From: Komagataeibacter xylinus
GTDB taxonomy: Bacteria; Pseudomonadota; Alphaproteobacteria; Acetobacterales; Acetobacteraceae
DNA: 64,000 bases
NCBI RefSeq assembly: GCF_004302915.1
Contig: NZ_QQBI01000009.1
Span: 58,696 to 122,695, forward strand
Reading direction: 5' to 3'
In this document: positions 8,177 through 19,675 of the stretch, piece after piece
Position numbering within the stretch: position 1 is the stretch's first letter
How the letters are laid out: each line of letters opens with the position of its first letter
Position numbers and translations under genes: made by a program
Notes under the pieces: generated by a model
Database searches by the model: none
What the model was told of the DNA's origin: nothing
The model's input: the letters and a program-made list of their open reading frames with translations, nothing else

Positions 8177-9891
8177 GCGCAGGCGGCCAACCGGGTAACC
8201 TGCGCGTCCGCCCCAATATAGCGGACCTGCTCGGCCTGCTTGCCATCATGGCGGGCGCGGTCGTGGTGGCCACGGCGGGCCGTCACATGCTTGTACCCAT
8301 TCCCGCAAGCGAGGCCGGAACCATCCATCTCAGCCCGGCCTACCTGCCCGGCTATGCCGTGCGGACCACGCTGCGCATGTTCGCAGCACTTGCCGCCTCG
8401 CTGGTGTTCACCTTCACCTATGCCGTATGGGCCGCCAAGAGCAGGCGGGCGGGGCAGGTGCTGGTGCCGCTGCTGGATGTCTTGCAGTCGGTGCCCATTC
8501 TGGGCTTCCTCACCTTTACGGTCATTTTCTTTCTCGGGCTGTTTCCGGGGCGGATGATGGGGGCGGAACTTGCCGCCATCTTCACCATCTTCACCAGTCA
8601 GGCATGGAACATGGCCTTTGCCATGTACCAGTCGCTGCGCACCGTGCCGCCCGACCTGGAGGAAGCCGCCCGCTGCTTTGGCCTTACCCCCTGGCAGCGC
8701 TTCTGGCGGCTCGAGGTGCCGTTCGCCATTCCCGCGCTGGTGTGGAACACCATGATCTCCATGTCCGGCGGGTGGTTCATGGTCGTCTATTCCGAGACGA
8801 TCACGGTGGGCAATACCGATATCGCCCTGCCCGGCATCGGCTCCTACGTGGGCGTTGCGATCGAGCAGCGTAACCTTGCCGCCATTTTCTATGCCATCCT
8901 CACCATGCTGGCCGTGATTTTGGCGTATGACCAGCTTCTGTTCCGCCCGCTGGTGGCATGGTCGGCGCGTTTCCAGACCGATGACGGCGCAAGCCTTGCA
9001 GCCCCTGACCCGTGGGTGCTTGTGCTGCTGCGCCGCACGCACCTGCTGCGCCGCTTCTGCCTGCGCGTGGGTGATGCCATGACGCGCATCGGCTGGCTGG
9101 CCCTTGGTCCGCGCCCGTCTGCCCCCGTGCGCGCGCTCATCCCCCCCCGCCTGATAGATGCGGCCTGGATTGCCGGGATCGTTCTGTGCGCCCTCACCAT
9201 CGGCTGGAAGACATGGTCCTTCTCCCACACCCATTACAGCATGGGGCAGGTTGCGCATGTCATGGCGCTGGGGGGACTGACGCTGCTGCGGGTCATGATC
9301 ACGGTGCTGGTGGCCTCCGTGATCTGGGTGCCCGCGGGGATATGGCTCGGCCTGTCGCCACGGCGGGCGCGGCATGCGCAGATGGCGGCACAGTTCATGG
9401 CCGCTTTCCCGGCCAACCTGTTCTTTCCGCTCGTGGTGGTCGCGATCGTGCACTGGCACCTGAACAGCAATATCTGGCTCACCCCGCTCATGCTGCTGGG
9501 CACGCAGTGGTATATCCTGTTCAATATTGTGGCCGGGGCCTCGTCCTATCCCGGCGACCTGCTCGAGGCGGCGCGTAACTTCCACGTCAAGGGCTGGCTG
9601 TGGTGGCGGCGGGTGATGCTGCCAGGCATCACGCCCTATTTCATCACCGGCGCGCTGACCGCCTCAGGCGGGGCATGGAATGCCGCCATCGCCACCGAAG
9701 TGGCCAGCTGGGGCGATACCACCCTGAGCGCACAGGGGCTGGGTGCCTATATTGCCCATGCCACCGTGGCGGGCGCCACCGACCAGGTGGGTCTGGGCAT
9801 GGCGGTCATGGCGGCCTTTGTGCTGCTGCTCAATCGCGCCGTGTGGCGCCCGTTATCCAATTATGCCGCCCGGCATTACACTTTTGACTGA
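8173..9891 (+). CDS. ABC transporter permease with two fused transmembrane domains
   Basis: 572 aa, GTG start overlapping the dut stop. Two binding-protein-dependent permease domains occur in one chain: each has a block of hydrophobic helices and an EAA loop, [21 protein letters not shown] (about 160-180) and [21 protein letters not shown] (about 457-477). The arrangement resembles nitrate/sulfonate/taurine-type importers. It would pair with the ATPase encoded nine bases downstream. No periplasmic binding protein is seen in the window, so the substrate is unknown. Linkage to dut looks like transcriptional convenience. Confidence 0.88.
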   Translation: MSAGGQPGNLRVRPNIADLLGLLAIMAGAVVVATAGRHMLVPIPASEAGTIHLSPAYLPGYAVRTTLRMFAALAASLVFTFTYAVWAAKSRRAGQVLVPLLDVLQSVPILGFLTFTVIFFLGLFPGRMMGAELAAIFTIFTSQAWNMAFAMYQSLRTVPPDLEEAARCFGLTPWQRFWRLEVPFAIPALVWNTMISMSGGWFMVVYSETITVGNTDIALPGIGSYVGVAIEQRNLAAIFYAILTMLAVILAYDQLLFRPLVAWSARFQTDDGASLAAPDPWVLVLLRRTHLLRRFCLRVGDAMTRIGWLALGPRPSAPVRALIPPRLIDAAWIAGIVLCALTIGWKTWSFSHTHYSMGQVAHVMALGGLTLLRVMITVLVASVIWVPAGIWLGLSPRRARHAQMAAQFMAAFPANLFFPLVVVAIVHWHLNSNIWLTPLMLLGTQWYILFNIVAGASSYPGDLLEAARNFHVKGWLWWRRVMLPGITPYFITGALTASGGAWNAAIATEVASWGDTTLSAQGLGAYIAHATVAGATDQVGLGMAVMAAFVLLLNRAVWRPLSNYAARHYTFD

Positions 9892-9900
9892 GAGCGCCTG

Positions 9901-11262
9901 ATGCCGCAGCAAGCCGCCCCCCCCAGCCCGAAGCCGACCGGCGCCGAACTCGTCCGGATCGTCAATTGCAGGCAGGCCTACCCCAAGGAAAGTTCGACCG
10001 ACCTTGTGGTGCTCGATGGCGTGAACCTGAGCATCCGCAGTGGCGAGATCGTGGGGCTTCTGGGCCGCTCGGGGTCGGGCAAGTCCACCCTGCTGCGCAT
10101 TATCGCAGGGCTTTTGCCGCCCACAGCGGGCGAGGTGATCTGGAAAGGCAGGCAGCTGGAGGGGCCGGCTGCGGGCATTTCCCTTGTGTTCCAGTCCTTT
10201 GCGCTGTTTCCGTGGCTGACGGTGCAGAAAAACGTGGAGCTGGGGCTGGAAGCCCAGGGCGTGCCACCTGCTGAGCGCGACAAACTGGCGGAAGACGCAA
10301 TCCACCTGATCGGGCTGGGCGGGTATGAAAATGCCTATCCCAAGGAGCTTTCAGGCGGCATGCGCCAGCGCGTGGGGCTGGCGCGCGCCCTTGTGGTGCG
10401 GCCAGACCTGCTGCTGATGGACGAGCCGTTCTCCGCACTCGACGTATTGACGGCGGAAAACCTGCGCACCGACCTTGTGGAACTGTGGGCGGAGAAGAAA
10501 CTGCCCATCCAGTCCATCCTGCTGGTCACCCACAATATCGAGGAGGCGGTGCTGATGTGCGACCGCATCCTCATCTTCTCCTCCAACCCCGGCCGGGTGG
10601 CCTATGAGCTTCAGGTGCCCTTCGAGCATCCGCGCAACCGCGAGGACATGGCCTTCCGCCAGTTCGTGGACCGTATCTACGCGCTCATGACACGCCGCGC
10701 GCCGGTCGTGTCGGAGGCGGACATGACCGACCCGGACATGAAGCATGTCCAGATATCGGCCGATGCCGTGGCCCTGCCCGCCCTGCCGATGAACACCATC
10801 GTGGGCATGATGGAAACGCTGGCCGCCGACCCGCTGCATGGCCGTGCCGACCTGCCGCTGCTCGCCAGCCGCCTGCAGCTTGAGCTTGATGACCTGTTCC
10901 CCCTTGGCGAATCCCTGCAACTGCTGGGCTTTGCCGAGCTTGAGGATGGCGACATCCTGCTCACGCCCGAGGGCATGCGCTTTGTGCAGAGCGAGCACGA
11001 CATCCGCAAGCACATCCTGTGGCAGAGCATGCTGCACAACATTCCCATGGTGCGCACCATCCGCGCCGTGCTGGACGAGCGCCCCAACCACCGCGCCAGC
11101 GCCGAGCGCTTCCGCGATGAGCTGGAGGACAGCATGTCGCCCAACTACGCCCGCCAGACGCTCCAGACCCTGATCGGCTGGGCGCGCTATGCGGAACTGT
11201 TCGATTTTGACGAGGAAGCCGACCAGCTTTTTCTTGATGATGACCCGACGGACCGGAGCTAG
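9901..11262 (+). CDS. ABC transporter ATP-binding protein with C-terminal AAA-associated domain
   Basis: 453 aa. N-terminal ABC ATPase of nitrate/taurine type: Walker A GRSGSGKST (about 55-63), Q-loop FQSFALFPW, signature LSGGMRQRVGLARAL, Walker B LLLMDEPFSALD, H-loop VTHNIEEAV. About 150 further residues after 290 form a helical domain of the kind annotated AAA-associated C-terminal domain, of unclear function (possibly regulatory). It drives import through the fused permease encoded upstream. Confidence 0.9.
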   Translation: MPQQAAPPSPKPTGAELVRIVNCRQAYPKESSTDLVVLDGVNLSIRSGEIVGLLGRSGSGKSTLLRIIAGLLPPTAGEVIWKGRQLEGPAAGISLVFQSFALFPWLTVQKNVELGLEAQGVPPAERDKLAEDAIHLIGLGGYENAYPKELSGGMRQRVGLARALVVRPDLLLMDEPFSALDVLTAENLRTDLVELWAEKKLPIQSILLVTHNIEEAVLMCDRILIFSSNPGRVAYELQVPFEHPRNREDMAFRQFVDRIYALMTRRAPVVSEADMTDPDMKHVQISADAVALPALPMNTIVGMMETLAADPLHGRADLPLLASRLQLELDDLFPLGESLQLLGFAELEDGDILLTPEGMRFVQSEHDIRKHILWQSMLHNIPMVRTIRAVLDERPNHRASAERFRDELEDSMSPNYARQTLQTLIGWARYAELFDFDEEADQLFLDDDPTDRS

Positions 11263-11267
11263 CGGAT

Positions 11268-11349
11268 AAAAGTTTCCGGGCGCTGCCTGTTCTCAAAAGG
11301 CAGCGCTCTTCGAAGCTTTTTTAATAAAAAAGCTTCACCAAAAACTTTT
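11268..11349 (+). repeat. Dispersed bipartite hairpin repeat, copy A (full length)
   Basis: Starts AAAAGTTTCCGGG and ends CACCAAAAACTTTT. It contains two stems: CGCTGCCT (11281-11288) with AGGCAGCG (11298-11305), and GAAGCTTTTTT (11312-11322) with AAAAAAGCTTC (11326-11336). It fills the gap between the convergent ABC ATPase and msrA, so it could terminate both. Related copies occur near 11990, 17590, 21100, 32040, 35820, 39290 and 62125. Confidence 0.8.
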
Positions 11350-11353
11350 CTCC

Positions 11354-11908
11354 CTAACCGGCGGAATCCACCAGCCGGTCGCGGAACAGGCGGCGCATCT
11401 TGGCGATCTTGGGCGGGATGACCGCGCTGCAATACGGGTTGCCGGGATTACGGGCAAAATAGTCGCGGTGATAATCCTCGGCGGGCCAGAAATGCTCCAG
11501 TTTCGCAATTTCGGTTACGATCGGGTTGGGCCAGACATGCTGGGCCGCAATCTCGTCGCGCACGGCATGGGCGGTTTTTTCCTGCGCCGCATCCTGCCAG
11601 AAAATGGCGGAGCGATACTGCGTGCCCACGTCATTGCCCTGCCGATTGGGCGTGGTGGGGTCATGCATGACAAAGAAGATGCGCAGCAGGTCCGCGCATG
11701 AAAGTTCGGCGGGGTCGAAGGTAACGCGCACCACCTCGGTATGCCCGGTGCGGCCCGTGCAGACCTGCTCATAGGTGGGGTTGGGGGTATGGCCACCGGC
11801 ATAACCCGGCTCGATCGCCTGCACGCCGCGCAGTTCCTTGAACGGCGCCTCGATGCACCAGAAGCAGCCTCCGCCGAGCACCAGTGTCTCCAATGCGTTT
11901 GCGGTCAT
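11354..11908 (-). CDS. msrA: Peptide methionine sulfoxide reductase MsrA
   Basis: 184 aa from the ATG at 11908, chosen because AAGGA stands about eight bases upstream; a second in-frame ATG at 11926 lacks this. MsrA reduces methionine-S-sulfoxide in proteins and free methionine. Seen: catalytic GGCFWC near the N-terminus, GYAGGHTPNPTYEQVCTGRTGH, and GNDVGTQYRSAIF. Apparently single, with repeat copies A and B on either side. Confidence 0.96.
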   Translation of the reverse strand: MTANALETLVLGGGCFWCIEAPFKELRGVQAIEPGYAGGHTPNPTYEQVCTGRTGHTEVVRVTFDPAELSCADLLRIFFVMHDPTTPNRQGNDVGTQYRSAIFWQDAAQEKTAHAVRDEIAAQHVWPNPIVTEIAKLEHFWPAEDYHRDYFARNPGNPYCSAVIPPKIAKMRRLFRDRLVDSAG

Positions 11909-11949
11909 GGTGGCGTCCTTCCCCAAGTTAGCGTGAAGAGAATATTCCA

Positions 11950-12029
11950 GAAGTTTTTGGTGAAGCTTTTTTCAAAAAGCTTTGAAAGAAAGCTGCCTTT
12001 TTGAAAAAAGGCAGCCCCCAAAAACTTTT
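11950..12029 (-). repeat. Dispersed bipartite hairpin repeat, copy B (full length)
   Basis: Inverted relative to copy A. On the minus strand it reads AAAAGTTTTTGGGGGCTGCC, then a GCTGCC.../...GGCAGC stem, an AAGCTTTTTT.../...AAAAAGCTT stem, and CACCAAAAACTT. It begins seven bases after the valS stop in the direction of transcription and is the only obvious terminator between valS and msrA. Confidence 0.8.
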
Positions 12030-12035
12030 CTTCCT

Positions 12036-14732
<2,697 letters not shown>

Positions 14733-15060
14733 GAAAAACCAGATCCACCATAATCAGACGCAGGGCAGGACAACGCGCCCGGCCACGGGCAGATATACCC
14801 CAAACCGGCGCGAAGGGAACGCCTGCCCCCGCAATCTTTATGCCCGAAGGCCGATCATGTGCTGATGGTGAAGACGGCAGGGCCGGAGGGCCGGGGCCAA
14901 GGATGGTGCGCCCAACGTGTTGGCGATACCCCCACGGATACCCCCACTTTGCCTGTCATTCGGCGTCTCTCCCTGTCATCGGCTGTCACAGCCAGAGGGA
15001 AGAAAACGGCAGATTTTCGGGGGTTGTGTCAACGATTGTCCTTCCCTGTCAGGGAAGGAT
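14733..15060. other. Non-coding gap between valS and tRNA-Cys
   Basis: About 330 bp with no supported gene. It contains a tandem GATACCCCCAC pair (around 14927-14948) and a GC-rich perfect inverted repeat CCTTCCCTG.CAGGGAAGG at 15040-15058, just past the tRNA-Cys 3' end. The inverted repeat has no T-tract on either side, so a terminator role is uncertain. Confidence 0.5.
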
Positions 15061-15134
15061 TGGAGGTCTGGGCGGGAATCGAACCCACATTCGCGGATTT
15101 GCAGTCCGCTGCATCACCATTCTGCCACCAGACC
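15061..15134 (-). tRNA. tRNA-Cys (GCA)
   Basis: 74 nt including an encoded CCA. Acceptor stem GGTCTGG pairs with CCAGACC, followed by discriminator T. The anticodon stem GCGGA/TCCGC holds loop CTGCAAA, giving anticodon GCA. The T arm is GTGGG-TTCGATT-CCCGC. All four arms can be drawn. Confidence 0.97.
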
Positions 15135-15150
15135 TCGGCGCTGCAGGGGC

Positions 15151-15180
15151 GTATATCCGCTGAAATGCATCTCAGGTCAA
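15151..15180 (-). promoter_or_regulatory. Candidate tRNA-Cys promoter
   Basis: On the minus strand TTGACC, an 18-base spacer and ATATAC, with the -10 element 16 bases before the mature 5' end of the tRNA. Position and spacing are appropriate for a stable-RNA promoter. Confidence 0.5.
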
Positions 15181-15315
15181 GCCGTTGTGTGCAGCGTTCT
15201 GGTTGTTTCCCGATCAAAGCGGCGCATAAATACAAAAAAGCCGGAAAAATTTTCGCCCGTCCGGCCGGGTTGCGGCTTCAGCCCCCTATGGGGCAGCGTG
15301 TTTCAAGGAAACATC

Positions 15316-16002
15316 ATGGACAGGACAGACCCCGATTACGCGCCCCTCGATTTTGTCACGGCCCGGCAGCGCATGGTCGATGCCCAGATTCGCCCCTCGC
15401 AGGTGGGCGATGCCACGATTATCGCCGCCATGCGCACTGTCCCGCGTGAGCGCGCCGTGCCCGATGCGCTGCGGGCCTTCGCCTATTGCGACCAGAGCCT
15501 GCCACTTGGCGAGGGACGCTACCTGACCGAGCCACGGGTGACGGGGCGCATGCTGCAGGTGGCCGACCTGCGGCACGGCGAGCGGGTGCTGGTGGTTGCG
15601 GCGGGCACGGGCTACCTCGCGGCCCTGCTGGGCGCGATGACGCTTGAACTGCATGTCACCGCCCTCGAATCCGACCCGCGACTGGCCACCATGGGCAAGG
15701 CCCTGTGCGCCGCCTGCGCGCCCGGCGTGCAGTGGTGCGACGGGCCGCTGGTCAAGGGGGCACCGGCCTCGGCGCCGTATGACCTGATCTTCATCGATGG
15801 CGCGGTGCGCGCCGTGCCGCAGGTCCTTGTGGACCAGCTTGCACAGGGCGGGCGCATCATCGCCGCCATCGCGCCCGCATCGGGCGTGACATCGGTCAGC
15901 CGTATCGCCGCGACAGCGCAGGGCAGCGCGGTGCAGCCCCTGTTCGAGGCGGCCGTGCCCCTGCTGCCCGAGCTGGCTCCTGCCCCCGCCTTCGTGTTCT
16001 AG
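15316..16002 (+). CDS. Protein-L-isoaspartate O-methyltransferase family protein
   Basis: 228 aa from the ATG at 15316, with AAGGA a few bases upstream; the frame stays open further 5', but that part runs antisense through tRNA-Cys. SAM-dependent fold with motif I VLVVAAGTGYLAALLG and post-motif ALESDPRL, then YDLIFIDGAV. Pcm enzymes methylate isoaspartyl residues in damaged proteins. Divergent alphaproteobacterial members are commonly next to a TolC-family gene, as here, and may have another role. Confidence 0.88.
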   Translation: MDRTDPDYAPLDFVTARQRMVDAQIRPSQVGDATIIAAMRTVPRERAVPDALRAFAYCDQSLPLGEGRYLTEPRVTGRMLQVADLRHGERVLVVAAGTGYLAALLGAMTLELHVTALESDPRLATMGKALCAACAPGVQWCDGPLVKGAPASAPYDLIFIDGAVRAVPQVLVDQLAQGGRIIAAIAPASGVTSVSRIAATAQGSAVQPLFEAAVPLLPELAPAPAFVF

Positions 16003-16094
16003 CCGGTTAACCCCCACGCAACATCCTGCGGCTAAGACGGGTCGGGGCGGGCTGGCATGGGTCCGCCTGGCATATCTGGCTGGCAGGGGCGGAC

Positions 16095-17516
16095 ATGAAG
16101 GGAAACTGGGCAATCGGGGCGGGGAGTGCGGCCCTCCTGTGCAGCGGCACGGCGCTGGCGCGCGTGCCGCAGGCGGTGGAGGAGCCACGCACGCTGGATG
16201 CGGCCCTTGCCGCGGCCTATCTGGGCAACCCGGTGCTGCGGCAGGAACGCGCGACCCTGCGCGCAACCGATGAGCAGGTGCCCCAGGCCCTGGGCGGCTG
16301 GCGGCCCACGATTACGGGCACGGCGAGCATGTCCTATTATTCCGGCCTGATGCGCATGGAACCCTCATCGGGGGAAAGCGGCTATGCCCGCCGCTATGAC
16401 AGCCCCGGCTATTCCGGCGGCGTGAGCATTTCGCAGCCCATCTATACCGGCGGCAAGACCACGGCTGGCACGCACAAGGCCCGCCATGCGGTCATGGCCG
16501 AGCGCGCGCGGCTGATCGCGGCTGAGGAGCAGGTCTTCTCCGATGTGGTCAGCGCCTACGTCAATGTGGTGGAGGATGAGCAGATCCTGCGCATCGACAT
16601 CAATAACGAGCAGGTTTACGCCGCCCAGCTTCATGCCACCGAACTGCGCGCGCATGGCGGCGAGATCACCCACACCGATGTGGCGCAGGCCGCAGGTGCC
16701 CTGGCCAATGCCCGCGCGGTGCGGCAACTGGCCGAAGGCACCCTGCAGGCCGATCGCGCCACCTACCGGCAGGTTGTGGGCGTTGACGCACCAGACAACC
16801 TTGCCCTGCCCCAGCCCCTTGTCCTGCCGCTTCATACCGAGCAGGACGCCATGACGCAGGCCGTGCAGAACAACCCCGACGTGATTGGCGCCCTGTTTGA
16901 CGAGGCGGCAAAAAAGGATGCCGTAGGCGTGGCCTTTGCCGCCCTCATGCCCACGGTCAGCGCGCAGGCGGCCTATATGCATGGCATCAACCAGGATGAG
17001 GGCCGCTCGCTCAACAATAACAAATATGCCCTCGTCAATGCCTCCATGCCGCTTTATCAGGGTGGGGGCGAGTATGCCGCCGTGCGCATGGCCCGCCAGC
17101 AGGCCAATGAGGCCACCCATACGGTGGATGTAAAGCGCCGCGCCGCCGTGCAACTCGCCGCGGCAAGCTGGCAGCGCATGCAGGCCAACCGCGCCGCGAT
17201 AGAAAGCAATCGCGCCGCCGTCGAGGCCGATGCCACAGCCCTGCACGGCATGCAGCGACAGGTGATGGTGGGCACCACCTCAACGCTTTCCGTGCTCCAG
17301 CAGCAGGAGACCCTGCTCCAGGCCCAGATTGCGCTGGTGCGCAGCGCGGGCAATCTTGTCATCTCGTCCTATCAGGCCACCGCCGCCATTGGCCGCCTGA
17401 CCGCGCGTGACCTGAACCTTGACGTGCCGCTTTATGATGAACGCGCCTATTACCGCGCCGTGCATGACCGGCTGTGGGGCATCAGCGATTACGCCACCAA
17501 CCAGCCGGGGCGGTAG
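16095..17516 (+). CDS. TolC-family outer membrane efflux protein
   Basis: 473 aa. Signal peptide MKGNWAIGAGSAALLCSGTA with likely cleavage after ALA. Two homologous repeats of long amphipathic helices follow, with the typical first-helix sequence RTLDAALAAAYLGNPVLRQE, GVSISQPIYTGG and, in the second half, VNASMPLYQGGGEYAAVRMA. It forms the trimeric outer membrane and periplasmic channel for type I secretion or RND efflux. It lies 92 bp after the Pcm-like gene. No inner-membrane partner is visible nearby. Confidence 0.93.
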   Translation: MKGNWAIGAGSAALLCSGTALARVPQAVEEPRTLDAALAAAYLGNPVLRQERATLRATDEQVPQALGGWRPTITGTASMSYYSGLMRMEPSSGESGYARRYDSPGYSGGVSISQPIYTGGKTTAGTHKARHAVMAERARLIAAEEQVFSDVVSAYVNVVEDEQILRIDINNEQVYAAQLHATELRAHGGEITHTDVAQAAGALANARAVRQLAEGTLQADRATYRQVVGVDAPDNLALPQPLVLPLHTEQDAMTQAVQNNPDVIGALFDEAAKKDAVGVAFAALMPTVSAQAAYMHGINQDEGRSLNNNKYALVNASMPLYQGGGEYAAVRMARQQANEATHTVDVKRRAAVQLAAASWQRMQANRAAIESNRAAVEADATALHGMQRQVMVGTTSTLSVLQQQETLLQAQIALVRSAGNLVISSYQATAAIGRLTARDLNLDVPLYDERAYYRAVHDRLWGISDYATNQPGR

Positions 17517-17563
17517 GCGCAGGGGCCAGAGGGGCTTGTGCGCCATGTGCAGCAATATTTATT

Positions 17564-17614
17564 GGGGGCAGCGTTATTTGAAGCTTTTTGCAAAAATCTT
17601 CACCAAAAACTTTT
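17564..17614 (+). repeat. Dispersed hairpin repeat, copy C (right half)
   Basis: GGGGGCAGCG remains of the first stem; then GAAGCTTTTTGCAAAAATCTTC and CACCAAAAACTTTT match the second half of copies A and B. It lies 48 bp after the tolC-like stop, between convergent genes. Confidence 0.7.
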
Positions 17615-17681
17615 CCATTATGGCTGGATTAATATCCGGGTATCATTTTTTACATGGATACGGGCACATATCCCATTGCAC

Positions 17682-18266
17682 TTATGCAATCTGCTCAATG
17701 CGGCACCGGGCGCAAAGGGGATCGGACTGAATGCAGTCGGCAACCACCGCCTGCATGGCTGCAAAACTGCTACCGTAGAAATAAAGCGCGGTCTCGCTAT
17801 CGCCTTCCCAGTAACCACGCAGCTCCCCTTTCTGGCCAAGTGCCGCACTCGGTCCCTCGATTGTTTTATTGATATCAGACCGGGCATAGGTTTCGGCTGG
17901 CAGGTCGGTGCCGTTCATGAAAATGGCCATGCCCTCCATCACGCCAAACGCGATGGGCGCAGCCCCGTCCGGCAGGCGCAGTTCCGCCCCCTTTGGCGCG
18001 CCAAGCAGGTCAAGAGCCTGCATGACCTGCTTCAGCACGGTTTCCGACCCATCCTTTACTGCGATTTCCACATCGCAGGCTGAAACACCAACCGGATCAG
18101 GGGCAAGGGCCGTGCCCCCACCCATTACTTCGCCAATACCCATCTTTTTAAGGATGGCATCCAGCGGGTCTTCAAGGAAGTGACCACGCTGGAATGGCTG
18201 GAGGCGGGCATTGAGATGGGCCACCACGATAATGGGTGCAGGCGATACGCCCAGATTATCAGACAT
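17682..18266 (-). CDS. Hypothetical protein, 194 aa
   Basis: I do not recognise the family. It has no signal peptide or membrane segment. Notable parts are VVAHLNARLQPFQRGHFLED near the N-terminus, GIGEVMGGGTAL, and a C-terminal tail with three cysteines in ADCIQSDPLCARCRIEQIA. It is acidic and looks like a soluble globular domain. Codon use and composition are somewhat less GC-rich than in neighbours, and a long gene-poor stretch lies upstream, which suggests acquired DNA. No neighbour suggests a job. Confidence 0.7.
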   Translation of the reverse strand: MSDNLGVSPAPIIVVAHLNARLQPFQRGHFLEDPLDAILKKMGIGEVMGGGTALAPDPVGVSACDVEIAVKDGSETVLKQVMQALDLLGAPKGAELRLPDGAAPIAFGVMEGMAIFMNGTDLPAETYARSDINKTIEGPSAALGQKGELRGYWEGDSETALYFYGSSFAAMQAVVADCIQSDPLCARCRIEQIA

Positions 18267-18866
18267 TTTATATTCCCTGCTCCAATACAGCGGGCACCTA
18301 TATTGAGTATACTATTTTATTTTGAAATCTTATGATCGGTTTTGAATAACCATAATTGAACAGGGTCAGGACTCACTGATCAGAGCCAGAAGATGACGGT
18401 GGCAGGAAAGCCTATGTCATCAGGCATGGGGAACAGGCGGATCGCAGCAATATCGTCGATATATTTGATTATGCCCCGCCCGACAGGATTGGAACGGTGC
18501 AGCAGCAACGTGATTTTGCAACGCGCTGGCTGGCTTCAATGACACATCGCCGGTGATGCCTCCAACATCCCCCAGCAATCACAAGCAAAATTCTGGCGCA
18601 GCTTCTTTTCAAAACCAGGCAGCGCCTGCGACTTTGTGCATCATCCATCGCATGCATGACGCATGACGTTGTGGCAAATACGATCACAATGAAGCGAATG
18701 CCACACCCGCTTCCCGGTCTGTTAACGCCACAAGAACAGGGGGGTCTTAATCTTCATGCAGTATCGGCGGACAGGCCCGGACAACACAGCCTCCCGATTT
18801 TTCCTGTGGGGTTGACGGCCCGGCGTCTGTTACATCAAGTAACATTGACCGACTGACAGGAAACCT
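18267..18866. other. Gene-poor region upstream of the lipoprotein gene
   Basis: About 600 bp. The part near 18290-18370 is AT-rich and may hold the promoter of the 194-aa protein. A possible gene remnant is described separately at 18380-18556. I see no intact gene in the remainder. Confidence 0.5.
18380..18556 (+). pseudogene. Possible remnant of a coding sequence (58 codons)
   Basis: An open stretch without a good start codon reads RKAYVIRHGEQADRSNIVDI then FDYAPPDRIGTVQQQRDFAT and ends RWLASMTHRR. The composition looks protein-like rather than random, and it ends at a clean stop, so it may be the C-terminal end of a lost gene. I cannot name the parent family. Confidence 0.3.
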
Positions 18867-19553
<687 letters not shown>

Positions 19554-19571
19554 CGACCTGCCTCGTGCCGT

Positions 19572-19597
19572 CGTGCCGCCTCCGTGGTGGCGGCACG
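19572..19597 (+). terminator. Possible terminator hairpin after the lipoprotein gene
   Basis: CGTGCCGCC (19572-19580) pairs perfectly with GGCGGCACG (19589-19597), 19 bases after the stop codon. There is no T-run, so it may only stabilise the 3' end. Confidence 0.4.
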
Positions 19598-19675
19598 GAC
19601 AGATCGTAACGCAAAGCGATCAATATCGTGGTGGGCATATATCCATAAGGCCGTTCCTCAGGCATAACGTGTTTG

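Noticed and set aside
15040..15058. Inverted repeat as a tRNA-Cys terminator or integration scar
   Set aside because: No T-run follows it, and no integrase or duplicated tRNA 3' end is present nearby.
14840..15315. Open frames crossing tRNA-Cys, including an N-terminal extension of the Pcm-like gene
   Set aside because: They read through the antisense of the tRNA (peptides of the GRESNPHSRICSP type are a known artefact). The ATG at 15316 with AAGGA is the better start.
18469..18687. 72-codon minus-strand frame
   Set aside because: Cys/Arg-rich composition, no ribosome-binding site, and overlap with a better reading on the plus strand.
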